NCBI GenBank assembly: GCA_021802585.1
Contig: JAJZRQ010000015.1
Span: 1-39,688, forward strand
Reading direction: 5' to 3'
Source of the DNA: Chloroflexota bacterium
GTDB taxonomy: Bacteria; Chloroflexota; Limnocylindria; Limnocylindrales; CSP1-4
DNA length: 39,688 nt
Shown: positions 1 to 9,162 of the stretch, piece after piece
Layout: each line of letters opens with the position of its first letter
Numbering within the stretch: the first letter of the stretch is position 1
The notes under the pieces: model-generated
Databases searched by the model: none
What the model was told of the DNA's origin: nothing
Seen by the model: only the letters and a program-made list of their open reading frames with translations
Position numbers and translations under genes: made by a program

Positions 1-230
1 CCGGCCGAGCCGCGCTTCGGGGCCGGGGTCGCACGCCAGGCGGGGAAGGCGGTCTCCGCCGCTCGGACGGCCATCGCGACGTCGGCGGCGCCGCTCGACG
101 GGAACGTCCCGACGAGGTCGCCGCCGTCCGCTGGGCTCCGGCTCTCGAACGTCCGGCCGGTGACGGCGTCGATCCACGCCCCGGCGACGAAGTTGCGGCC
201 GCTGGCGGGCGCCGGCGGGGCGGGCGTCAT
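1..230 (-). CDS. Aldehyde dehydrogenase family protein, N-terminal part (truncated by window edge)
   Basis: Minus-strand translation from ATG (cat at 228-230): MTPAPPAPASGRNFVAGAWIDAVTGRTFESRSPADGGDLVGTFPSSGAADVAMAVRAAETAFPAWRATPAPKR, a typical ALDH N-terminus. Not in the ORF track because it runs off the edge. Confidence 0.85.
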   Translation of the reverse strand, partial: MTPAPPAPASGRNFVAGAWIDAVTGRTFESRSPADGGDLVGTFPSSGAADVAMAVRAAETAFPAWRATPAPKRGSA

Positions 231-243
231 CGCGACCTCCGCC

Positions 244-1479
244 TCAGGCCCGCTCGAAGGCCATCGCCACGGACCCGCCCCCGCCGAGGCAGAGGGTGGC
301 GAGGCCGTACTGCCCTTCGCGGCGGCGGAGTTCGTGGAGGAGCGTCGCCACGATCCGGGCCCCCGACGCCCCGATCGGGTGCCCGAGGGCGATCGCCCCG
401 CCGTTCACGTTGACCCGGGCCCAGTCGAGGCCGAGCGCCCGCCCGTCGGCGAGGACCTGGGCGGCGAACGCCTCGTTGACTTCGATGAGGTCGTATGCGC
501 CGACCCCCAGGCCGGTCCGCTCCTCGAGCTTCCGGACCGCGGTGACCGGGGCGAGGAAGAGCCACTTCGGCGCCACCTCGGCCTGGGCGTACCCAACGAT
601 CCGGGCGAGCGGCGCGAGGCCGAGGCGCTCCACCGCCCGCTCCGATGCGACGACGGTGGCGGCGGCGCCGTCGGTGATCCCGGGGGCGTTGCCGGCCGTG
701 ACCGTCCCCTCCGTGGCCGCGCCGCGATCCGCGCCGTCGGGGAGCGGGAACACCGGCCGCAGGCGGGCGAGCGCCTCCGCCGTCGTGTCGCGGCGCGGCC
801 CCTCGTCGGCATCCACGACCGTCTCGCGGCCCTTCCCGTCGCGGACTGCGACCGGCGCCATCTCGGCGGCGAAGCGCCCTCCGTCCTGGGCGGCGATCGC
901 CCGCCGATGGCTCTCGAGGGCGAACGCGTCCTGGTCGGCGCGGCTCACCTGCTCCCGGATCGCGACCCGCTCGGCGTGGGTCCCCATGTGGCAGCCCTCG
1001 AGGGCGCACCAGAGGCCGTCACGGACGGTGGCGTCCACGAGCTCCCCGTTGCCCAGGCGGTAGCCGAACCGCGCCCCCGGGAGGAGGTACGGCGCCCGGT
1101 TCATGCTCTCCATCCCGCCCGCGACGACGAGCTCCGCATCGCCGGCCCGGATCTCCGCGGCGGCGAGCATGATCGCCTTGAGCCCGGAGCCGCAGACGCG
1201 GTTGATCGTCGTCGCGGGGGTCGCGTCCCGGAGACCCGCGGCGAGGGCCGCCTGACGAGCGGGAGCCTGGCCCGCTCCCGCCTGGAGGACCTGGCCCATG
1301 AGGACCTCGTCGACCTCGGCGGTTGCCGGGTCGAGCCCCGCCCGCTCGACCGCGGCCCGGATCGCGACCGCGCCGAGCTCGGTCGCCGGCACGCCGGCGA
1401 GCGCGCCGGCGAGCCTCCCGATCGGCGTGCGCGCGGCGGAGGCGACGTAGACGCGGCCGTTCGGGCCCGGATCGTGCAT
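244..1479 (-). CDS. Acetyl-CoA acetyltransferase / thiolase
   Basis: 411 aa ORF with thiolase motifs NRVCGSGLKA, GGMESMNRAPYLL, NVNGGAIALGHPIGASGARI, CLGGGGSVAMAFE. Confidence 0.96.
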   Translation of the reverse strand: MHDPGPNGRVYVASAARTPIGRLAGALAGVPATELGAVAIRAAVERAGLDPATAEVDEVLMGQVLQAGAGQAPARQAALAAGLRDATPATTINRVCGSGLKAIMLAAAEIRAGDAELVVAGGMESMNRAPYLLPGARFGYRLGNGELVDATVRDGLWCALEGCHMGTHAERVAIREQVSRADQDAFALESHRRAIAAQDGGRFAAEMAPVAVRDGKGRETVVDADEGPRRDTTAEALARLRPVFPLPDGADRGAATEGTVTAGNAPGITDGAAATVVASERAVERLGLAPLARIVGYAQAEVAPKWLFLAPVTAVRKLEERTGLGVGAYDLIEVNEAFAAQVLADGRALGLDWARVNVNGGAIALGHPIGASGARIVATLLHELRRREGQYGLATLCLGGGGSVAMAFERA

Positions 1480-1488
1480 CCGCCGAGT

Positions 1489-2673
1489 CTACCCGCGGGC
1501 TCGCCCGAGGATCGCGTCGGCGACGATGCCGCGGTGGACCTGGTTCGTGCCCTCGTAGATCTGGGCGCCCTTCGCGTCGCGCATGAGGCGTTCGATCCCC
1601 GTCTCCCGCGCGTAGCCCGTCCCGCCGAAGAGCTGGACCGCGTCCGTCGCCACGCGCATCGCCGCGTCCGACGCCGTCCACTTCGCCAGCGACGCCGCGG
1701 TCGACACCTCCGCGCCACCGGCGCCCCGGTCGCGCGTCGCCGCCGCCGCCCGCGTGAGCGCCCGCGCGGCGGCGACTTCCCGGGCCATCTCCGCGATCAT
1801 GAAGCGGAGCCCCTGGAGCTCCGCGATCGGGGCGCCGTACGCCCTCCGCTCGCCGAGGTACGCGGCGGCCTGCTCCAGCGCCGACCGCGCGAGTCCCGTG
1901 CACGCGGCGGCGATCCCGATCCGGCCGTCGCCGAGCGCCGAGAGGGCGACCCGGTAGCCCTCCCCCTCCCCGCCGAGCCGGTTCGCCGCCGGGACCTCCG
2001 CACCGTCGAAGACGAGCTCCGCCGCCGGGCAGCTCCGGATCCCCATCTTCCGCTCGTGGGCGCCGAAGCGAAACCCCGGTGTCCCCTTCTCGACGAGGAA
2101 GGCCGTGATCGCCGCCGGGCCCCGCGCCGGGTCGAGCGTCGCGAAGACGAGGTAGCGCTCGGCGTCCGGCGCGTTCGAGATCCAGACCTTCGTGCCGGTG
2201 AGACGGTACGCCGTCGGCGTGTCGACGGGCCCGACCCGCTGCGCCCGGGTCCGGATCGCGGCGGCGTTCGAGCCCGCCTCGGGCTCGGTGAGGGCGAACG
2301 CCCCGAGGGCGGCGCCCGCCTGGAGAGCCGGCAGCCAGCGCGCCCGCTGCTCCTCGGTGCCCCAGCGGACGACGGGGTTCTGGTGGAGGACATGGACGGC
2401 AAGCGTCACGGCGAGCGCCATGTCGGCGGCAGCGACCTCCTCGAGGACGACGGTCCACGCGAGCGACGAGAGCCCGGCCCCGCCGACTTCCTCGGGGAAC
2501 GGCCCGGCGAGGAGCCCGAGGTCGGCCATCCGGGCCACGAGCGAGCGGTCGAACCGCTCCTCCTCGTCCCGCGCGACCGCGCCCGGGGCGACGACCTCCC
2601 GGGCGAACGCCCGCACCGTCCCGCCGAGGAGGCGGGTCTCGGGATCGAGGCCGGCGAACGCGTCGAGGAGCAC
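1489..2673 (-). CDS. Acyl-CoA dehydrogenase
   Basis: FALTEPEAGSNAAAIRTRA, GTKVWISNA, QLFGGTGYARETGIERLMRDAKGAQIYEGTNQVHRGIVA. A GTG start at 2671-2673, just after the upstream gene's stop, is more likely than the ORF-track start at 2826. Confidence 0.93.
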   Translation of the reverse strand: MLLDAFAGLDPETRLLGGTVRAFAREVVAPGAVARDEEERFDRSLVARMADLGLLAGPFPEEVGGAGLSSLAWTVVLEEVAAADMALAVTLAVHVLHQNPVVRWGTEEQRARWLPALQAGAALGAFALTEPEAGSNAAAIRTRAQRVGPVDTPTAYRLTGTKVWISNAPDAERYLVFATLDPARGPAAITAFLVEKGTPGFRFGAHERKMGIRSCPAAELVFDGAEVPAANRLGGEGEGYRVALSALGDGRIGIAAACTGLARSALEQAAAYLGERRAYGAPIAELQGLRFMIAEMAREVAAARALTRAAAATRDRGAGGAEVSTAASLAKWTASDAAMRVATDAVQLFGGTGYARETGIERLMRDAKGAQIYEGTNQVHRGIVADAILGRARG

Positions 2674-2680
2674 GCCGGCC

Positions 2681-3544
2681 TCAGCTCCGCGGGTAGGCGA
2701 AGAAGCCCGCCCCGGTCTTCTGCCCGAGCTTCCCGGCCGCCACGAGCTCCTCGAGGACGCGCGGCGGGCGGAAGCGCTCGTCGCCGAGGTCGGCGTGGAG
2801 GACCCGCATGATCCCGAGGACGACATCGAGGCCGATGAAGTCGGCGAGCCCGAGCGGCCCCATCGGGTGGTTGAGGCCGACCCGGGCGCCGGCGTCGATG
2901 TCCTCGGCCGTCGCGACGCCCTCCTCGAGCGCCCGCATCGCCTCGGCGAGGAGCGGCATGAGGATCCGGTTCACGATGAAGCCGGGGCGGTCGGCCGAGA
3001 CGATGACCTGCTTCCCGAGGTCGGCGGCGAGGGCGCGGACGGCGTCGGCCGTGGCATCGTCGGTCGCGCTCCCGCGGATGAGCTCGACGAGCGGCATGAC
3101 CGGCACGGGGCTGAAGAAGTGCATCCCGCAGAACGCCGGGCGGCGCGCCGGCGCGAGGGCCGCGGCGAGGCGGTCGATCGAGATCGAGCTCGTGTTCGTC
3201 GTGAAGATCGCCCGCCCGGGAGCGACGGCGTCGAGGTCGGCCCACAGCGCGCGCTTCAGGGCCTCATCCTCGAACACGGCTTCGACGACGAGGTCGGCCT
3301 CCGCGGCCGCGGCGAGCCGATCGGTGGCGGCGATCCGGTCGAGGATCGCCGTGCGGGCCGCGGCGTCGAGGCGGCCCTTCGCGACGGCCCGCTCGAGGTT
3401 CGCGGCGATCCGCTCGCGCCCCGCGGAGGCCCGCCCGCGGTCCGGCTCGTAGAGGTCGACCCGGCGGCCGGCGGCCGCCAGGACCTGGGCGATCCCGTGA
3501 CCCATGAGGCCCGCGCCCGCGACGAACGCCTGCTCGATCCGCAT
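2681..3544 (-). CDS. 3-hydroxyacyl-CoA (3-hydroxybutyryl-CoA) dehydrogenase
   Basis: MRIEQAFVAGAGLMGHGIAQVLAAAGRRVDLYEPD (Rossmann motif), CGMHFFSPVPVMPLVELI, NHPMGPLGLADFIGLD. ATG at 3542-3544. Confidence 0.95.
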   Translation of the reverse strand: MRIEQAFVAGAGLMGHGIAQVLAAAGRRVDLYEPDRGRASAGRERIAANLERAVAKGRLDAAARTAILDRIAATDRLAAAAEADLVVEAVFEDEALKRALWADLDAVAPGRAIFTTNTSSISIDRLAAALAPARRPAFCGMHFFSPVPVMPLVELIRGSATDDATADAVRALAADLGKQVIVSADRPGFIVNRILMPLLAEAMRALEEGVATAEDIDAGARVGLNHPMGPLGLADFIGLDVVLGIMRVLHADLGDERFRPPRVLEELVAAGKLGQKTGAGFFAYPRS

Positions 3545-3594
3545 GCCGTGGAGGGTACCGCGCCCGGACGGGCGCGGTACGCCCCGGTGTCGCG

Positions 3595-4695
3595 TCAGCC
3601 CCGGGAGGTCTGACGGCCCGCGTCCCGGCCCTCGGGCCGCCTGCCTGCGTCTCCGACGAGTGCTCCGAGGAGGCGATCGGCCGCGGCGTACGGGTCGAGC
3701 TCGTGGCGGACGACGGCGTCGAGCGTCTCCGCCGTGACGTCGGCGAGGGCCGGATCCTCGAGCCGCCGCCGCACGCGGTCCCCGAGGAGGGCCCACACGA
3801 GCGCCGCCGCGCGCGCCCGCCGCACGGGCGCCGGGCCGCCCTCCACCCCGAGCCCCTGCCGGTGCCGCTCGATCGCCGCGAGAAGCTCCGGCACGCCCTC
3901 GCCGGTCGTCGCGGTCGTGACGAGCACCTCGGGCCGCTTCGGGCCGGGGCGCGCCGGCGCGGCCGCGGGACCTCCGGACGCGGTCCGCGCGGTCGCCGTC
4001 GGGTCGGCCCCCGCGAGGCGCGGGCTCGCGGTCGCCGTGAGCATCGCCCGCAACTCGGCCGCGGCCCGCTGCGCCCCCGGCCGGTCACCCTTGTTCACGA
4101 CGACGACGTCGGCGACCTCGAGGAGCCCCGCCTTGATCGCCTGGACCTCGTCCCCCATCTCCGGCGCCTCGAGGACGACCGTCGTGTCGGCCGCCGCGGC
4201 GACCTCGACCTCGCTCTGGCCCGTCCCGACCGTCTCGAGGAGGATGAGGTCGAAGCCGGCGGCGTCGAGCACGGTCGCCGCCGCGACCGAAGCCGCCGCG
4301 AGGCCGCCGGCGTGCCCGCGGGAGGCCATGCTCCGGATGAAGACCCCGTCGTCCGCCGCGTACGCCTGCATCCGGACGCGGTCCCCGAGGATCGCCCCGC
4401 CGGTGATCGGCGACGATGGGTCGACGGCGACGACGGCGACGCTCCGCCCGCTCGCCCGGACCTCCCCGATGAGAGCCGCCACGAGCGTGCTCTTCCCGGC
4501 GCCCGGGGCCCCGGTGATCCCGACGAGGTGCGCGTCGCCGGCCTCGGCATGGAGCCGCCGGAGGGCCGCCTCGGCGACCGGCGTCCGGTTCTCGACCGCG
4601 GTGAGGAGCCGCGCGAGGGCCCGGCGATCGCCGCCGAGCGCCCCCTCGGCGAGGGCGGAGCCGCGCCTGGCGGCCTCTTCCCGATCGGCGGTCAC
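3595..4695 (-). CDS. meaB: Methylmalonyl-CoA mutase-associated GTPase MeaB (ArgK family)
   Basis: GITGAPGAGKSTLVAALIGEVRASGRSVAVVAVDPSSPITGGAILGDRVRM, FIRSMASRGHAGGLA, LETVGTGQSEVEVA, VVNKGDRPGA. Confidence 0.95.
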   Translation of the reverse strand: MTADREEAARRGSALAEGALGGDRRALARLLTAVENRTPVAEAALRRLHAEAGDAHLVGITGAPGAGKSTLVAALIGEVRASGRSVAVVAVDPSSPITGGAILGDRVRMQAYAADDGVFIRSMASRGHAGGLAAASVAAATVLDAAGFDLILLETVGTGQSEVEVAAAADTTVVLEAPEMGDEVQAIKAGLLEVADVVVVNKGDRPGAQRAAAELRAMLTATASPRLAGADPTATARTASGGPAAAPARPGPKRPEVLVTTATTGEGVPELLAAIERHRQGLGVEGGPAPVRRARAAALVWALLGDRVRRRLEDPALADVTAETLDAVVRHELDPYAAADRLLGALVGDAGRRPEGRDAGRQTSRG

Positions 4696-4718
4696 GCGGC
4701 GGCTCCGGGCGCCGCGGC

Positions 4719-5123
4719 TCAGTCGAGGGCCCGGACGTTCGCCCGGATGAAGGCGGCCACGTCACCGATCGTCGTCCCCGGCCCGAAGACCGCGGCGACG
4801 CCGGCCTCGCGGAGGGCCGGCACGTCGTCGTCGGGGATGATCCCGCCGGCCGCCACGAGGACGTCCCCGAGGCCCTTCTCCCGGAGGAGCGCGCAGACCC
4901 GCGGCACGAGGGTCATGTGGGCACCGGAGAGGATCGACAGGCCGACGACGTCGACGTCCTCCTGGAGCGCCGCGGTGACGACCATCTCGGGCGTCTGGCG
5001 GAGGCCGGTGTAGACGACCTCGAAGCCCTCGTCGCGGAGGCCGCGGGCGAGGACCTTCGCGCCCCGGTCGTGGCCGTCGAGCCCGGGCTTCGCGATGAGG
5101 ACCTTGATCGGTCGATCGCCCAT
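4719..5123 (-). CDS. Methylmalonyl-CoA mutase C-terminal / cobalamin-binding domain protein (stand-alone)
   Basis: 134 aa: [43 protein letters not shown] (DxHxxG B12-binding motif), [29 protein letters not shown]. Confidence 0.95.
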   Translation of the reverse strand: MGDRPIKVLIAKPGLDGHDRGAKVLARGLRDEGFEVVYTGLRQTPEMVVTAALQEDVDVVGLSILSGAHMTLVPRVCALLREKGLGDVLVAAGGIIPDDDVPALREAGVAAVFGPGTTIGDVAAFIRANVRALD

Positions 5124-5143
5124 GCCCGGGATGATAGCCGCGG

Positions 5144-5344
5144 TCAGTGGTGCCGGTGCTGCGCGAAGTCGTAGGGCTGCGAGCCGCGGACCCCGCCGAC
5201 CGGCGAGTCGACCGCGTCGCGGCGCTCGTGCTCGACCTCCGTCTCGCGGCGCTCCCAGGCGCGCTCCCGCTCCGGGTCGCGCGGCCGGTGGAGCAGCGCC
5301 TCGATCCCCTGCCGGACACGACTCCCGACCGACGGCGTCGCCAT
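5144..5344 (-). CDS. Small hypothetical protein (66 aa, charged, His-rich tail)
   Basis: [69 protein letters not shown] at 5342-5344, stop at 5144. Fits between the flanking same-strand genes. Confidence 0.5.
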   Translation of the reverse strand: MATPSVGSRVRQGIEALLHRPRDPERERAWERRETEVEHERRDAVDSPVGGVRGSQPYDFAQHRHH

Positions 5345-5402
5345 CGTCAGATACCTCCAGCGCCCATCGTCGTCGCGGGGCGGGGTCCTGTCACGGGCCG
5401 AA

Positions 5403-5417
5403 GGGCGCGAAGCGCCC
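5403..5417 (-). terminator. Candidate hairpin downstream of folE
   Basis: GGGCGC-GAA-GCGCCC perfect 6-bp stem, 26 bp past the folE stop. No strong T-tract. Confidence 0.35.
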
Positions 5418-5442
5418 CGCCGGATGGGGCCGGGGCGACGGG

Positions 5443-6156
5443 TCAGGCGCCGGGCGCCGGCCGCTGGAGGTGGGCGAGGAACTCGGCCCGCGTCTTGTCG
5501 TTCGCCCGGAAGAGGCCCAGGACGTGGCTCGTCGTCATCACCATCCCGGGCTTCCGCACGCCCCGCATGACCGCGCAGAGGTGGGTCGCCTCGAGCACGA
5601 CGCCGACGCCCTGCGGTCGGAGGTGCTCCATGAGGAACTCCGCGATCTGGGCGGTGAGGCGCTCCTGCACCTGGAGCCGGCGGGCGTACATCTCGACGAT
5701 CCGCGGGACCTTCGAGAGCCCGATGACCCGCCCGTCGGGGATGTAGGCGACGGCCGCGGTCCCGAAGAACGGGAGGAGGTGGTGCTCGCAGAGGCTGTAG
5801 AAGGGGATCTCCCGGACGACGACCATCTCGGAGTCCGCGACGTCGAAGATCGCGCCGTTCACGAGCCGGGAGGGGTCGACGTGGTAGCCCGCCGTCAGCT
5901 CCGCGTACATCCGGTGGACCCGTCCGGGCGTGCCGACCAGGCCCTGACGGTCGGGTTCCTCGCCGATCTCCCGGAGGATCTCCCGGACGGCCGCCTCCAC
6001 GCGGCCCGCTGCGGAGTCCGGATGGAGCCGCGCCCCGCCCTCGATCGCGGCGGCGGAGACGAGCGCGTCGGGGCTCGGGCGCGGCTCGTCGCCGATCTCG
6101 GTCTCGATCTCGTCGACGATCGAGCGGACGTGGTCCGGGAGCGCGGGGCCGGTCAT
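5443..6156 (-). CDS. folE: GTP cyclohydrolase I
   Basis: [93 protein letters not shown]. Confidence 0.97.
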   Translation of the reverse strand: MTGPALPDHVRSIVDEIETEIGDEPRPSPDALVSAAAIEGGARLHPDSAAGRVEAAVREILREIGEEPDRQGLVGTPGRVHRMYAELTAGYHVDPSRLVNGAIFDVADSEMVVVREIPFYSLCEHHLLPFFGTAAVAYIPDGRVIGLSKVPRIVEMYARRLQVQERLTAQIAEFLMEHLRPQGVGVVLEATHLCAVMRGVRKPGMVMTTSHVLGLFRANDKTRAEFLAHLQRPAPGA

Positions 6157-7154
6157 CCGGGCATCGTAGCCCGGGCGGCCGTCGCGAGCACGGCTGCAGC
6201 GACCGCGTCGGGCTCGTGGCGGGCGAGGTCATGACCACGGGAGGGGAACGACGCGGCGAGGATCGGCGACCGGCCAGCGGCGGCCCGCTCCGTGGCGAGC
6301 GCGGCGAGCGCGGCGAGCCGCGTCCCGTCCGGGTCGCGGGCGACGAGCGCGGCAACGCGTCCCGTGACGCCGGCGAGGACCGCCCGCGGGTCGTGGTCCC
6401 ACATCGCCCGCACCGACCCGGCGAGCGCATGCGGGTGGATCGCGAGCTTCACCCGGCCGGCGGCCGTCTCGACGACCTGCGCCCGGGCCGCGCGCTCGCC
6501 GTCGGCGTCCCAGGTCGGAGGGTCGAACGCCGCCCGGTCGGCGAGCCACGCCGTCATCGAGACGAGCACCTCCGGCGGCTCCCCGATCTCGGCGAGCCAG
6601 TCCTCCGGCGTCGCGTCCGTCGCCGCCGCGAGGTCCTCCCACCCCCCGTCGACGAGGACGAGCCCCGCGCAGCGCTCCGCGAGGGCGCGGGCCGTCCACG
6701 CCGCGACGATCGCGCCGAGGCCGATCCCGGCCACGACGAACGGCGCCGGGACGTCCGCTCGACCGGCGGGTCCGGCGTCCTCCGCCGGGAGCAGCCCGGC
6801 GCCCTCGGCGACGGCCAGCGCGTCGCGGGCGAGCGTCCCGGGCTCGTAGCCCGTCGTCGGGGCGTCGGAGAGCCCGTGGCCGCGGAGGTCCATCGCGACG
6901 ACCCGGGCCGCGGCACGGAGCCGTCGCGCGACCGGCGCCCACGACCAGGCCGTCGAGGCGAGCCCGGGCACGAGGAGGACCCGCGCGGCCGCAGGCCCGT
7001 GCCGGGGCGCGCCCGACGCGTCCCAGTCGAGGAAGTGGATCCGCGTCCCGTCGTCGGCGGCGACGAGGAAGCCCCCCGGCTCCGCCGAGCGATCCGGCTC
7101 GAGCCGCGGCGGAGCCCCGAGCGGGGCGAGGCCGGGGCCGGTGAGGGCGTCCAT
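6153..7154 (-). CDS. Alpha/beta hydrolase
   Basis: [48 protein letters not shown]. Its stop overlaps the folE start (ATGA). Confidence 0.88.
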   Translation of the reverse strand: MDALTGPGLAPLGAPPRLEPDRSAEPGGFLVAADDGTRIHFLDWDASGAPRHGPAAARVLLVPGLASTAWSWAPVARRLRAAARVVAMDLRGHGLSDAPTTGYEPGTLARDALAVAEGAGLLPAEDAGPAGRADVPAPFVVAGIGLGAIVAAWTARALAERCAGLVLVDGGWEDLAAATDATPEDWLAEIGEPPEVLVSMTAWLADRAAFDPPTWDADGERAARAQVVETAAGRVKLAIHPHALAGSVRAMWDHDPRAVLAGVTGRVAALVARDPDGTRLAALAALATERAAAGRSPILAASFPSRGHDLARHEPDAVAAAVLATAARATMPG

Positions 7155-7176
7155 CCGGCCCTACGATACCGTCGCC

Positions 7177-7605
7177 ATGCCGAAGCGCCGCCGCGGCCTC
7201 CCGGCCGCCGAGCTCGCCGCGATCCGCCGCCGCCGGGCGGCTCGCCACACGCGGTTCGAGAATCTCGTCGAGCGCGCCCTCGCCGGGATCCCGATGCCGT
7301 TCGCCGCGGCGCTCGACGAGGTCGCGATCGTCATCGCCGACGAGCCGTCGCCGCCGCAGCGCCGCGAGAACGGCCTGGCCCCCGACGAGACGCTCTACGG
7401 CCTCTACGACGGCACGCCGCGGACGGCATGGGGCGCCGACGACGTCCCGTTCCCCAACACGATCACGATCTTCCGGCTGCCCCTCGAGGAGGACTTCCCG
7501 GACCCGCTCGACCTCGAGGACGAGGTCCGGATCACGGTCGTCCACGAACTGGCCCACCACCTCGGGATCGACGACGACCGGCTCGGGGAGCTCGGCGTCG
7601 ATTGA
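7177..7605 (+). CDS. Metallopeptidase family protein (zincin-like)
   Basis: MPKRRRGLPAAELAAIRRRRAARHTRFENLVERALAGIP... with VVHELAHHLGIDDDRLGELG (HExxH zinc motif). Confidence 0.85.
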   Translation: MPKRRRGLPAAELAAIRRRRAARHTRFENLVERALAGIPMPFAAALDEVAIVIADEPSPPQRRENGLAPDETLYGLYDGTPRTAWGADDVPFPNTITIFRLPLEEDFPDPLDLEDEVRITVVHELAHHLGIDDDRLGELGVD

Positions 7606-7673
7606 GTCGGCGGCTGGCCGGGCGCGGGCGCTGGTTCCCGGACGACCCGCGGGACGGGCGGCGGCGGCCGGTC

Positions 7674-8687
7674 TCAGGCTCCCGGCAGGGTCGCCGCCCC
7701 GGCGACCAGGTCCCCCAGACGGTCCACGTCGACGTTCCCGCCGGAGAGGACGATGCACGCCCGCTCACCGTCCCGGATCGGGACCCGTCCGAGGAGGACG
7801 GCGGCGAGCGCCGCCGCCGCCGCCGGCTCGACGACCTGCTTGAGGCGCTCCGCGGCGAAGCGGAGACCGGCGAGGATCTCCTCATCGTCGAGGAGGACGA
7901 TCCCGTCGAGGAGGCGCCGTCCGAGCGCGATCGTCCGGTCGCTCGCGAAGGGCGCGTTGAGGCCGTCGGCGACGCTCGCGGGGCGGATCGGGACCGGCTT
8001 CCCGGCGGCGATGCCGCGGGTCAGGGCGTCGGACGCGCGCGGCTCGACGCCGTAGACGCGCGCGTGGGGCCGGCGGCCCTTCACCGCGGCCGCCACCCCG
8101 CACACCAGACCCCCGCCTCCGACGCCGGCCACGACGACGTCGACGGCGGGCAGGTCGTCGACGATCTCGAGGCCGACGGTCCCCTGGCCGACGATCGTGT
8201 CGGGGTGGTCGAACGGGTGGACGAACGCGAGGCCGCGGGCGTCCCGGATCTGCTCCATCGCGGCCCACGCCTCCGCCGTGTCGACGCCCGCGAGGATGAC
8301 CTCGGCCCCGTAGCCGCGGCACGCCTCGACCTTCGACCGGACCGCCGTCTCCGGCATGACGACGACGGCGTGCACCCCGACGAGGTCGGCCGCCACGGCG
8401 ACCGCGGCCGCGTGGTTGCCGGCGGAGACCGCGACGACGCCCGCGCGGCGCTCCGCCGCCCCGAGCCGGGCGATCCGGAGCGTCGCGCCGCGGACCTTGT
8501 ACGAGCCGGTCCGCTGGAGGTGCTCGGCCTTGGCGAAGAGCCGCCCGTCGCCGAGCCGCGCTCCGGTGGTCGCCTCGACGACGCGGGCAGCCGTCGAGGA
8601 GGAGAGGAGCGGCGTCCGCGCCACCTTCCCGGCGAGGAAGCGGGCGGCCTCCTCGATCCCGGCGAGGGTGATCTCCCCGACGTCCAT
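7674..8687 (-). CDS. Threonine/serine dehydratase (PLP fold II, threonine ammonia-lyase-like)
   Basis: RTGSYKVRGATLRIARL (PLP Lys), VSAGNHAAAVAVAADLVG, VVAGVGGGGLVCGVA, VLSGGNVD. ATG at 8685-8687. Confidence 0.92.
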   Translation of the reverse strand: MDVGEITLAGIEEAARFLAGKVARTPLLSSSTAARVVEATTGARLGDGRLFAKAEHLQRTGSYKVRGATLRIARLGAAERRAGVVAVSAGNHAAAVAVAADLVGVHAVVVMPETAVRSKVEACRGYGAEVILAGVDTAEAWAAMEQIRDARGLAFVHPFDHPDTIVGQGTVGLEIVDDLPAVDVVVAGVGGGGLVCGVAAAVKGRRPHARVYGVEPRASDALTRGIAAGKPVPIRPASVADGLNAPFASDRTIALGRRLLDGIVLLDDEEILAGLRFAAERLKQVVEPAAAAALAAVLLGRVPIRDGERACIVLSGGNVDVDRLGDLVAGAATLPGA

Positions 8688-8781
8688 CGGCGCAGTATCG
8701 CAGGGGCCCGCCCCGCCGGCGGTGTCGATCGGCCCCCCCCCCCGACGGAGGGCAGAGCGACGGTGCGCGACCTCGACTGCT

Positions 8782-8801
8782 ACTTGCGTTCTTGCGCAAG
8801 T
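8782..8801 (+). promoter_or_regulatory. Candidate operator inverted repeat upstream of the ArsR-family gene
   Basis: ACTTGCG-N6-CGCAAGT (8782-8788 / 8795-8801); also contains the perfect palindrome CTTGCGCAAG. Confidence 0.6.
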
Positions 8802-8812
8802 GATGGGATACT
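8784..8812 (+). promoter_or_regulatory. Candidate sigma70-type promoter for the ArsR-family gene
   Basis: -35 TTGCGT (8784-8789), 17-bp spacer, -10 GATACT (8807-8812). The GTG start at 8819 is 6 nt beyond the -10, implying a leaderless transcript. Confidence 0.55.
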
Positions 8813-8818
8813 CTTCCC

Positions 8819-9115
8819 GTGAACACCACGGCACCCGCCACCGAGCTCGACCTCCAGCGCACCGCCCTCATCGGGCGGGCGCTCGCGGACCCCAAGCGGC
8901 TCTGCGTCCTCGAGACGCTCGCCGCCGGCGAGGCGTCCGTCTCGGAGCTCTCGGCGTGTGTCGGGTGCCAGGTCCCGAACATGTCCCAGCACCTCGCGGT
9001 GCTCCGCTCGGCCGGGCTCGTCACGAGCCGGCGCGAGGGCAGCACCGTCTACTACCGCCTCGCCGACCCGAAGGTCCTCGAGGCCTACCGGCTCATCCAG
9101 GTCCTCGCCCGCTGA
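8819..9115 (+). CDS. ArsR/SmtB-family transcriptional regulator
   Basis: 98 aa winged HTH: ALADPKRLCVLETLAAGEASVSELSACVGCQVPNMSQHLAVLRSAGLVTSRREGSTVYYRLADPKV. GTG start. Confidence 0.93.
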   Translation: MNTTAPATELDLQRTALIGRALADPKRLCVLETLAAGEASVSELSACVGCQVPNMSQHLAVLRSAGLVTSRREGSTVYYRLADPKVLEAYRLIQVLAR

Positions 9116-9162
9116 GGGCGGACCGCACCCGCGCATCCCGGGAGAAAGGAACCCCGCTTTCC

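Noticed and set aside
160-2811. 883-aa plus-strand ORF opposite thiolase and acyl-CoA dehydrogenase
   Set aside because: Arg/Pro/Gly-rich translation antisense to two clear enzymes; a high-GC artefact of stop-codon scarcity.
6216-8822. 868-aa plus-strand ORF across hydrolase, metallopeptidase and dehydratase genes
   Set aside because: Low-complexity Arg-rich translation overlapping several real genes in other frames.
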